Source: Zingiber officinale (taxonomy: Eukaryota; Streptophyta; Magnoliopsida; Zingiberales; Zingiberaceae). Taken from it: DNA of 64,000 nucleotides. The translations under genes and the position numbers were made by a program. Every line of letters starts with the position of its first letter. Within the stretch, counting starts at the first letter, position 1. The notes under the pieces were generated by a model. The model saw nothing but the letters and a program-made list of their open reading frames with translations. It ran no database searches and was not told the origin of the DNA. Positions 34,324 through 44,306 of the stretch are shown one piece after another. Where the stretch lies: the NCBI RefSeq assembly GCF_018446385.1, contig NC_055990.1, forward strand, positions 28,047,891 to 28,111,890, written 5' to 3'.

Positions 34324-34717
34324 TGTTGGTGTAGGAAGCATCTGACGATCGAACCCGTATTTTGATAATGGCAAAGGCTTTCAAAGTTAAGTTGTATTGT
34401 TATCTAACGTACTTAAATGAGGTTTTAGGAAAGTCCTAACTGTGATTAGGCAAGTGAAAATCCAAAGGGGTGGTAACCTTAAGTCCTAGGGGTGGTAACC
34501 CTAGGTGAAGGAAAAATCCTAAGGTGTGGTAACCCTAGGTCCTAGGGGGCGGAAACCCTAGGTGGAGAAAAATCCTAATGGGGGGGGGGGGGGGTAACCT
34601 TAGGTCCTAGGGGGCGGAAACCCTAGGTGGAGAAAAATCCTAATGGGGGGGGGGGGGTAACCTTAGGTCCTAGGGGGTGGTAACCCTAGGTGGAGAAAAA
34701 TCCTAGGGGGCGGTAAC
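34324..34717 (+). repeat. 3' LTR of element B, first part
   Basis: It aligns with 25640-26000 (TGTTGGTGTAGGAAGCATC) and includes the ~56-bp minisatellite, here with two poly-G runs at about 34579-34593 and 34646-34657. It stops at GGTAAC, where element C begins. Confidence 0.9.
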
Positions 34718-36387
34718 TGTTGATACAGTCTGACCTGACTGTTGTTTTGATGTTGACACTGATTTAAGTTTGTATAAGATATTAATTAAACTCAGACTGA
34801 TTGATGATCAAGGATGATCATGAGGAGAGGAAAAGTCCAAGTACGGATACTTGGCACGCAAAGTCAGAGAGGGCTCGGTAGCTCGTTCTCTGGACCGGAC
34901 GAAGTCGGAGAGGGCTCGGCAGCTCGTTCTCCGGACTAGGTCAGAGAGGGCTCGGTAGCTCGTTCTCTGGACTGGACGAAGTCGGAGAGGGCTCGGCAGC
35001 TCGTTCTCCGGACTAGGTCAGAGAGGGCTCGGTAGCTCGTTCTCTGAACCGGACAAAGTCGGAGAGGGCTCAGTAGCTCGTTCTCTGAACCGGACAAAGT
35101 CGGAGAGGGCTCGGCAGCTCGTTCTCCGGACTAGGTCAGAGGATTAGTTACATGAGCGATCGGACATGATATCCGACTGGGGCTCTAGCTTGGTATGGAA
35201 AACTAGACTGTCGGACCATCCTGGGCCTCCAGCTCGATTGGAGTTGGCATAGCAACCGTGGACCGACAAGCTCTTGTCATCGGTGAATAACAATTTCCCT
35301 GATCCGCGGTCAGATCGTTCGGACCTCAAGGTCAATCGAGCTCAATTATCCTCCACTCTGTTCTAGGAATGTGTCGAGTGAGCACCGAATAGGTGCTGTA
35401 CTCCATGAGACCGATCAGGCATCCTCCCGATCGGTCCACGACCGATCGGACTCTGCGAGACCGATCATGTCTTTATGACTCTTTTGAAAGTTTATGTCAC
35501 TATCAACAAAGCATGTCGCTTCTCTGATATTTCTGATTCACTTCTGATTCACCTGATCAAATCATCTGCTGTGAGATTTTTAAGTTACAGGTTGCAGGTA
35601 TCGTGCCATTGGTTAATTTCAAATGAAGCTCCATCAGAAGAATAAGAACAAGTGCCCTTTATGCTGTATTTCACTGCAAGTGATGCAATTCGGGCTTCAA
35701 CGTTCACTGGTCGCGATCAGTTGGACTCTTGCTCATTGGTTCGAGCTCAGAGATACCAGTGAAGACCATGGATGGTATTGGTGTGAGTTCAGAGAACCAG
35801 ATGAGAAGGAAGAGTGATTGGCGACGCCTGAGTTGGTTGCAGCGATTCGACACAGGTGACAGTGATTCGGTACAGTGAGAAAGCAGAATAAGAAGAAGGA
35901 AGAAGAGAGGTTTGCTAAGGTTCTGAAAAAACTCTCTGTCGATCAAGAGGCTGTGTTGTTGAGCTCTTGACTAAAGACTTCCTTCTGTCTTTGCATGCAT
36001 TTTGCTTCGTGACTGTAAGTTTCATTTGTTCATTCCGTTAGCCACAAAACTCTGTAAGTCATTGTGCTTTGTTTTCAAATCTATTCTGTGACTTTTGTGG
36101 AGAGGTTACTCCACCGAGAAGGAGAAACACTTAGCCGGATTTTGTCCGGGGTGTGATCTACCGAAAGATCAAGGGATCGTCCACCTTACGGACACGCCGA
36201 GGAGTAGGGGCAAGTTATCCCCGAACCTCGTACATCATTTTGTCAGTGGTGGTTTGTTCTTTTCCTTGCATCAGTTTTCATTTTACTTATTTCCTCTATG
36301 CTAACAAAATCTTGTGAGGAAATTGATTGGATTTTTTAAAGGAGGCTATTCACACCCCCCCTCTCTAGCCATCCGAAGGTCCTAACA
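34718..36387 (+). repeat. 5' LTR of element C
   Basis: TGTTGATACAGTC to GGTCCTAACA. At 34863-35136 there is a tandem array, period 76-78 bp, of two half-units (GAGAGGGCTCGGTAGCTCGT and GAGAGGGCTCGGCAGCTCGT). The segment 35137-35512 has no counterpart in the 3' LTR; both sides of it match well. The last third reads across 'gaggctattcacacccccc', as in other Sirevirus-like LTR ends. Short open frames are compositional. Confidence 0.92.
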
Positions 36388-36389
36388 AG

Positions 36390-36403
36390 TGGTATCAGAG
36401 CAA
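36390..36403 (+). other. PBS of element C
   Basis: TGGTATCAGAGCAA starts three bases after the 5' LTR; initiator-Met tRNA type. Confidence 0.87.
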
Positions 36404-36443
36404 GGCGCTCTTCATCCGGATTAACACCCTAAAGAGCAAGAAG

Positions 36444-38033
36444 ATGACTATGAAGGAAGGTTTTAGTACCAATCGTCCACCCTACTTCGATGGAGCGGAT
36501 TTCTAATATTGGAAGAGTCGTATGGAGTATTATCTCAAGACCGACATCTCCATGTGGTTCTCGGTCAAGGAAGGTTTCACACCTCCGAAGGATGAAGAAG
36601 GTAAGGAACTAGAGTCATCGAGGTGGTCCGCCGAGCAAACTCGCAAAGGACAAGCCGATGCCAAGGCGGTGGTCACACTACAATGTGGAATAGCCAAAGA
36701 TCAGCTTGTCAAGGTAGGTCCATTCGTGAGTGCAAAGGATTTGTGGAACAAGCTCATCGAGCTCCAAGAAGGAACTCGAGACTCTCGGATCGCCAAGAGA
36801 GACTTGTTCCTTAACCAACTACAAAATCTCACCATGAAGGAGAACGAAACGGTAAGTGAACTACACGAAAGGTTCAAGGAGATCATCAATGGTCTTCATT
36901 CCGTGGATGAACGCGTAGAAAATTGCGATCTCGTAAGGTACGCTCTCAAAGCTTTTCCAAGGAATGCCTTGTGGTCATCTATGGTAGATGCCTACAAGGT
37001 CTCCAAGGACCTCTTAATTGTTAAGTTAGATGAATTCTTTTGTGAAATGGAACTTCATGAGCTTGCTAACAAGGGTCAAAAAGAGAAAGGTATTGCTTTA
37101 GTTGCAGGAGAAAAGAGCAAGGATGGAAGGAGGAAGAAAGAAAAGAAGAAGGAGAAAGAAATTCCTACATCCTCATCCTCCTCCGAGTCCGATGATGAAG
37201 GAGGATCATCATCAAGTGAGATGGCCAACTTCGTGAGAAGAATCATGAGAAGGAGCCGAAGATACAAAGGGAAAGGTAAGTCTATTGATCAAAATATTGA
37301 TAAGACTAACGTTACTTGTTATGAGTGTAGCAAGAAAGGACACTATCGGAGCGAGTGTCCGAAACTCAAGAAGAAGGAAGAAAGGGTCAAGAAGAAGAAA
37401 GCTCTCAAAGCTTCTTGGGATGAATCCTCCTCAAGCTCATCGGAGGAAGAGAAGGAGAAAAGCACTCGTCAATTAGCACTCATGGCAAGGGAGGAATCGG
37501 ACTCCGGAAGTGATACATCAGCCGCGGCTTCATCATCTTCGAATGATGAAGAGGTAACCTCTCCACATTTAGAAAAATGCTATAAGACTATTGCTCATTT
37601 ATCTACACTGCTTAAGAAATCAAAAATTGAAATCAAATTATTAAAAGAAGAAGTAGAACACTTGAAGACTCTTAGGGAAGATGAGGTTGATGACCTTCAT
37701 CAAGAGCTTCTTGAGGATGAAAATAATGCCCTAAAGAGTGAAGTTGAGAAACTCAAGAAAATGCTTGAGAAATTCTCAACTAGCTCTAAGACCTTAGATA
37801 TGATTCTAAATGCCCAAAGGGCAGTCTACAACAAGGCTGGATTAGAATATCAACCTAAGGAGTCTAGTTTCATTTCCTTAGTGTCTAGAACCCAATTTCA
37901 TAAATCACATGCTTCTAGGATTCATGAGACTAGGAAGGGTGTGACCAAGGCATGGGTTCCTAGGTCTTTCATTGTAGATGCATTAGGTCCCAAGATTTGG
38001 GTACCTAAAACATCTATCTTTCGTGTCTTGTAG
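36444..38033 (+). pseudogene. Gag of element C (one inner stop)
   Basis: It starts MTMKEGFSTNRPPYFDGADF, meets a TAA at 36504-36506, then runs open to TAG at 38031. The UBN2 domain covers the first ~190 residues (YWKSRMEYYL, LQCGIAKDQL, AFPRNALWSSMVDAYKV). A CCHC knuckle CYECSKKGHYRSEC lies near 37318-37359, between Lys/Glu- and Ser-rich stretches. A long coiled coil follows (about 37560-37790), and it ends with KAWVPRS and IWVPKTS. It would form the particle and bind RNA. The frame after the terminal TAG is the same as the protease frame, so gag and pol are separated only by that stop. Confidence 0.88.
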
Positions 38034-41000
38034 GCATTTGTCAAGGGGGAGCATCTATCAACTTGGTTTGTTGATAGTGGATGCTCCAAGCACATGACCG
38101 GGGACAAGTCACTCTTTACCACCCTTCAAAACAAAAATAGAGGTAATGTGTCTTTTGGTAATAATGGTAGCCTTAAGGTTATAGGAGTTGGAGATATTCA
38201 AATATCCGAATGTCTCCAAATCAAAAATGTCCTTCTAGTCAAGGGGATGACCTTTAATCTCCTAAGTGTCAGCCAATTGTGTGATACGGGTTACACAATT
38301 GAGTTTCATTCAAGTCAATGTCTGGTCAAACACATTGACACACTTGACACGGTACTAGTAGGCACAAAGGTAGATAACATTTACCAAGTATCCTTTAAAA
38401 GTGCTACTAATGCCTCTGCTAAGTGTTTCATGTCAAAAGAAGAAGAATCATGGTTGTGGCATAGAAGATTGGCCCACGTAAATATGAAGAATATTCGAAA
38501 GCTGGCCAATAAAGGATTAGTGTGAGACTTACCAAGCATCAAGTATCAAAAGACAAAATTATGTGATGCATGTCAAAAGAGTAAGCAAACAAAAGCGGCT
38601 CATAAAGGTAAAAGCGCTGTAAGTACATCTACTGCTTTAGATTTATTGCATATGGATTTGTTTGATTGCAGTAATATTATTTCATTGAATGAGAGTAGAT
38701 ACTGTTTAGTGATCATTGATGATTTTACTAGATATACATGGACCTTCTTTTTGAAAAATAAAGATCAAACCATAGATGTTTTTGTTTCTTTTTGTAGAAG
38801 AACTGAAAATGAAAAATCGACAACAATTAAAACAATTAGAAGTGATCATGGTGGAGAATTTCAAAACCATAGATTTTTAGAATTTTGTCAAGAAAAAGGA
38901 TATAGGCATGAGTTCTCTACTCCAAGGACCCCACAACAAAATGGGGTTGTGGAGAGAAAAAATCGAGTCTTGCAAGAGGCTGCACGAAGCATTCTCAATG
39001 AGTACTCATTACCGAGCTACTTATGGGCTGAAGCGGTAAATACCGCTTGCTATGTGCAAAACCGAGTCTTGATACATAGGTTTTTAGGAAAGACTCCCCA
39101 TGAACTTTGGTTTGGGAAACCCCTACAATTAAGCATCTTAGGGTGTTTGGTTGTAAGGTGTTTATCTTGAACACCAAGGATCATCTTGGAAAGTTCACGG
39201 CTAAGGCTGACGAAGGGATACTAGTCGGGTACTCTCTAACCAGCAAAGCCTATCGAGTCTACAACATTAGGACTAAGTTGATTGAAGAGTCCTCGGATGT
39301 AGCATTTGAAGAAATCCCTAAATCGAATGATCAATCAAAGGATGTAGGAGAAATTCAATTTGAACTTAGAAATCTAAGTTTAAATGATCAAAACATAGAA
39401 AGAGTCGAAGTTGACTCTGATGACGATGAGCAAAGGTAAGAGAGGACTCAGTCTGATCCTTTACCTGATACTGAGCCCTTGCCTGTGTCTAGTGAGACCA
39501 TTCATGAGGCACCGCCAACACCAAGGCAATCTAGGATAGCCTCTAGTCATCCCCAAGACCAGATTGTGGGAGACGTTCAACAAGGGGTTAGGACTAGGTT
39601 ATTCTTTAGAAATGAGTCTAATGAGGTCGCCTTAATCTCAGAAATCGAACCAAAATTAGTTGATGAGGCATTGCACGATCCTGATTGGATCATAGCTATG
39701 CAAGATGAGTTAGGTTAATTTGAAAGGAGCCAAGTGTGAGACTTAGTTCCTAGACCTAAGAAGACCACCATTATTGGAACCAAATGGGTCTTCAAAAATA
39801 AGTTAAACCAAAAGGGAGAAGTAGTAAGAAACAAGGCAAGACTTGTAGCCAAGGGCTATAGTCAAGTCGAAGGCCTTGATTATGATGAGACTTATGCTCC
39901 CGTGGCTCGATTAGAATCCATCCGCTTAATGCTAGATTTTGCTGCACATAGAGGCTTCAAGCTCTATCAAATGGACGTCAAATCAACCTTCTTAAATGGT
40001 TTCATTAAAGAAGAGGTCTATGTTGAACAACCACCGGGGTTTGTGAATACCGAAGCTCCAAACCACGTGTACAAGCTCAAGAAAGCTCTTTATGGGCTTA
40101 AACAAGCACCTCGAGCTTGGTACGAAAGGTTGTCAACTTACCTATTAGAAAAGGGTTTTGTGAGAGGTCAAATAGACCCAACACTATTTCTGTGTAGAGA
40201 TGGTGAAAACATATTTGTAGCCCAGGTGTATGTCGATGACATAATTTGTGGCTCAAATAACAAGGGTTATTTGAATGAATTTATCACTCACATGGAAAGT
40301 GAGTTTGAAATGAGTCTGGTGGGAGAATTGACATTCTTCCTTGGACTTGAAATCAAACAAACTCGAGATGACATTTATGTCCATCAAACAAAATATACTC
40401 AAGAGATGCTCAAGAAATTCAAAATGAGTGACTCTAAGGAAGTATCCACTCCAATGGCGACAAACACTCGCCTTGACAATGATGAGAGTGGAAAACCAGT
40501 TGATCTAACGCAATATAGAAGCATGATTGGTAGTCTTCTATATCTCACAGCTAGTAGGCCGGACATACTTTTTGCTGTGGGCATGTGCGCTAGATATCAA
40601 GTCTGTGCCAAGGAATCTCATTTAATTGCAGTTAAGAGAATTCTGAGATACCTTAAGGGCACAATTCGAGTAGGTCTATGGTACCCTCGCACGGAGTCTT
40701 TTGACTTGATAGGTTATACCGACTCCGATTACGCTGGATGCAAATTGGATCGAAAAAGCACTAGTGGGGGTTGCCAATTTTTAGGTTCATCATTAGTTAG
40801 TTGGTCAAGTCGGAAGCAACATTGTGTTGCTCTCTCCACGACCGAGGCTGGATACATTGCCATGGGAGAGAGTGTATCACAATTGTTGTGGATGATCCAC
40901 ACTCTAGAAGATTATGGACTTTCGTATAAGGGAGTGCAAGTGTTGTGTGACAACATCAGCACAATAAACCTAACAAAAAACCCAGTCCATCATTCAAGGA

Positions 41001-41173
41001 CCAAACATATTGAAGTGCGTCACCACATCATTAGAGATCACGTAGCTAGGGGAGACATTGCACTCACCTATGTTGAGTCAAAGTCAAACCTAGCCGATAT
41101 TTTCACCAAACCTCTTCCGGAAAATGAATTTAGTCATTTGAGGAGAGAATTGGGAATGTGTTTGGCTCAATAG
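38034..41173 (+). pseudogene. Pol of element C (protease-integrase-RT-RNase H)
   Basis: Directly after the gag TAG the frame reads FVDSGCSKHMTGD (protease, from 38073), LLSVSQLCDTGY, integrase HHCC (LWHRRLAHVNMKNI, CDACQKSK), core (IRSDHGGEFQ, TPRTPQQNGVVERKNRVLQEA) and, after a one-base frameshift near 39115, HLRVFGCKVFILN. RT has [45 protein letters not shown] and [10 protein letters not shown]. RNase H has [19 protein letters not shown] and [13 protein letters not shown]. Stops are at 38523 (TGA), 39437 (TAA), 39716 (TAA) and 39737 (TGA). RT-RNase H from 39902 is open for 423 codons to 41173. Nearly every motif residue is kept. Confidence 0.92.
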
Positions 41174-41809
41174 GCCATTAGGACTTCATCATGATCAATA
41201 AGGACAATTAAAACAACAAGAGAAATAGGGAAATTAATTTGGGCAACTTGGGAACATCTCACACAAACTATAAGGTTTAACAAATGATTTTTGTTTGCTA
41301 GAAATGGGGTGAGATGCTAGGATCAGCCGAATTATTCAAAATGTATCATGCATCCCTTGAATAATTAGGTTGAAGAGACATAAATTGAGTATGGGGAAGA
41401 CCATTACATAATTCATGTGTATTTGGTTCCTAGATCTTACTCATATATTCCAACCAAGGAAACTTAGTTGGACCTTTACCTAGAAATTATGAAACTTTGG
41501 TTGATGGACTGTTTGATACACTTGAATGATGTTTTCATGATTTTGATTGATACTAGGACAAGTCCTTGAAAGAATGATAGCAAGTTGGTTATATTTAACA
41601 AACTTGAAACTGAACATAACAAAGGTCAAAAGTTTCAATTTTCAGGCCTTAAGTTGTTTGTTTTCTAAATGTCTGCAACTTTAGGACTATAAACAAGTTC
41701 AGACCATAATTTTTAGGTAATTGTTATGCTTGTAGATCCTCCAGGTTCTAGGTTCTGAACTTGGAAGTTTTCCTAGAGAAACTTCCACGAACTATCGAAC
41801 ATCTCTATG
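41174..41809 (+). other. Non-coding spacer after pol of element C
   Basis: Nothing recognisable apart from similarity to the post-pol spacer of B ('catctcacacaaac...ggggtgagatgc...'). It leads into the repeat cluster at 41810. Confidence 0.55.
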
Positions 41810-42216
41810 AATTTCAGTTACTGAAATTACTAATTTCAGTTACTGAAATTACTAATTTCAGTTACTGAAATTACTGGAGAGATCTAAGTATCAGACATTG
41901 ATCGGTCTACGGACCGATCAGGTCAGCCTGGCACGCAGAGCCCGCTACTGATCACTTTCTGATCGGTCTACAGACCGATCAGGGAGTTCCCTGATCAGTC
42001 CGGAGACCGATCAGATCAATCCGGTACGCAAGGCCACTGATCATTCTCTGATCGGTCTACCGACCGATCAGGAAGTTCCCTGATCGGTCCAGGGACCGAT
42101 CAGCGAGTACTGATCGTCTCCTGATCGGTCTACAGACCGATCAGGATGTTCCTGGATTGGTCCATGGACCGATCAGGAGGCTCCTGATACCTCCTGATCG
42201 GACAGCCGTCCGATCA
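41810..42216. repeat. Palindrome cluster upstream of ORF3 in element C
   Basis: At 41810-41875 AATTTCAGTTACTGAAATT, nearly self-complementary, occurs three times with a 22-bp period. From 41899 eight hairpin-type palindromes follow, near 41899, 41960, 41992, 42049, 42081, 42122, 42155 and 42194. Most have the form TGATCGGTC-N4-GACCGATCA; the last is a GATCGGAC/GTCCGATC version. The cluster ends ~160 bp before the ORF3 ATG. Confidence 0.85.
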
Positions 42217-42373
42217 TTTCATCAACTGTACACCCATCAGAAAACCCTTAAAACTTCCCGATACTTTCTTTTCCCTCTTCACGCGGAAGCCCTAGCCGAC
42301 TCTTCCCTACACCTCACCTCTTCTCTTCTCTTTGCACGACGGAACCCTAGCCAAAGCTCTAGCCAAAGCTTCA

Positions 42374-43796
42374 ATGGCACCAAGGTAACTCCTTACCTCT
42401 CTAGAACTTGGCATTTCGGTCTCATTTCTCACCATATCTGTGGTTTTTGTTTCGGGTGGCTCCGGTGCTCACTTACTTGCCCCATTATATCACTTTGTTA
42501 ACTCTTAGAAAGAAACCAGTGGGTGAGGGGACCTCTAAGTCACCTGAGAAGTCGAAGTCTAAGGCTCCTTCCCGACCTCAACCATCTGTTTCTGGGAGAT
42601 TCCCGAACCACAATTTTGAGGAAGCCTTTAGACAAAGAACCTTTAAATTACTCCCTTGTAGGTCTGTAGATCGTAAATTCATGGACGAATTTTGTCCAAC
42701 TGTGTCTGAAATCATTGCCTACTACAAACTTGACTCACTTGTCTACTTAGAACGAGATATCAACTATGACTTGGTCTCTGAGTTTTATAACAACCTTCAT
42801 CAGACTAATGATGCAAGTTATAAAACAAGAGTTGCCAAGCGGACTCTTGATTTCAGTTTCTCATCCTTCTTTGACTATCTCGGTTGTCGGAGGTGTTCTG
42901 GTAATGTCTTTTCGATATTTTCTGATTTACCAGATCCTTTACCTCCACCCTTTGATATCTCATCTGACGATATTTATGAGTACTTCTTCAGACATCCTAG
43001 ACCGGGTGGCCTTGATGAGCTAGATGTTGACTTTCCTACTTTTGCAGCCTTGAGATTATCTCCTCAAGACTACATTCTTTTTAAAATTGTCACAAACTGC
43101 CTTCTGCCTATCACATCTAAACCATTGTCTGAGATCCGACCATATCATTGCCTGATGCTTTATGGATTGCGTCGGCGTCTCGACTTTGACATCATATCTA
43201 GCATCTACTCTTCGATCATCTCCTATAGTGAGCCGAGCGGCTACACTGTTTATATGCCTTATGGGCATATAATTACAGATTGGCTCGAGACCCTTCAGAT
43301 TGATGTCTCTAAGGGTAGAATAGTCAAGATGGTCAGACAGGATTGCAGACTTGGGAAGCGGGCATTTTCCAAGTCTGGAATCATAGGACAAAATGGGGAT
43401 GTTTGGTGGAAGGATGGGAGAGCTCTAGGTGAGTTACCACGGGGACCTCCACGACAGGTTGCAGCTGCTCCTGTTGCTGCTCCTCCTGCTGCTGACGATG
43501 GAGAGGTCGATCCTGATCTGCGCTGGCAGATCGCCGAGCTGGAGAGTCGCTTTGATCGACACGATGAGCTGCTGGTTGCTGAGCTTCACGGGCTGCGCGT
43601 CCGGATTGACCAGCGCTACAATGATTTACGCAGTCAGCAGCTAGCGACACATCAGGTGATTATGGATTGGATGGCCAGATACCCACCTCCTCAGGATTTC
43701 CCGGGCTATCCATCCTCGTGCAGCGGCATGCCACCTCAGGGACCCATTCCTCCCGTTGATGATGCTGATGCTCCTCATGATGAGGAGGCTGATTGA
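42374..43796 (+). CDS. Extra ORF (ORF3) of element C, spliced; 'plant transposon protein'-like
   Basis: An open frame lies between pol and the 3' LTR. The best model has a tiny first exon 42374-42384 (ATGGCACCAAG), a 124-bp GT-AG intron, and exon 2 from 42509 to TGA 43794-43796. This is exactly 433 codons including stop, with the sensible start MAPRKKPVGEG. An unspliced frame from 42408 is also open but has an unlikely hydrophobic head. Residues ~1-30 are Lys/Pro/Ser-rich. The middle has LVSEFYNNLHQ, RTLDFSFSSFFDYLG, LSEIRPYHCLMLYGLRRRL and YMPYGHIITDWLE, recalling by eye the domain called 'putative plant transposon protein'. After a Pro/Ala stretch a short coiled coil (WQIAELESRFDRHDELL) and an acidic tail follow. 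No membrane segment is seen, so it is not an obvious envelope-like protein. Function is unknown. Confidence 0.7.
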
Positions 43797-44306
43797 TATA
43801 CATTGTTCTATGATGTCATTTTGACTGTCTATGTTTTGGATGTTGGTTGTTGGATATGTATGTCTGTCCTGGATACTTACTGATTTCTTCTATTTATGCT
43901 GTTTATTTTCTTTCTTTATGTTTCACTCCTTATTGGTTTTTAATATGCTGTTCATATGTCATGTCTTGTATGTCTCTTATTTCTTTATCACTGTCTTATA
44001 ATACATTTAGAGGGTGTTCTAGGTGAATTAAGAAAAAGACAGTATGGGTTAAGGGGGATTTTTTTAAAGTTTTCTTACCTAATTCGCACCTTTTCGATGT
44101 TTGACAAAGGGGGAGAGAATAACTAAGTTTAGAGATAAATGAAAGTTTGGCTTTAGGGGGAGGACCTTGATTCCCCTATCCTTACATGGTGTTGTATCTG
44201 TCTTAGGGGTAGGATCTTGATTCCCCTAAAATTAGGGAAATATGGAAATATGAACATTTCTAATCTAAATTTAAATCGTGTTGTCAAACAACAAAAAGGG
44301 GGAGAT
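43797..44306 (+). other. 3' spacer and polypurine tracts of element C
   Basis: Non-coding, T-rich. Purine tracts occur at about 44104-44116 (ACAAAGGGGGAGAG), 44154-44163 and, next to the LTR, AAAAAGGGGGAGAT at 44293-44306. Confidence 0.7.

Noticed and set aside
36623..36814. Small ORFs overlapping the gag of element C
   Set aside because: Alternate-frame shadows of gag with no motif.
42408..42508. Unspliced N-terminus of ORF3 (hydrophobic MAFRSHFSPYLW) as a signal or membrane segment
   Set aside because: A GT-AG intron covers exactly this part and splicing gives a better start and exact frame; the hydrophobic run looks like translated intron.
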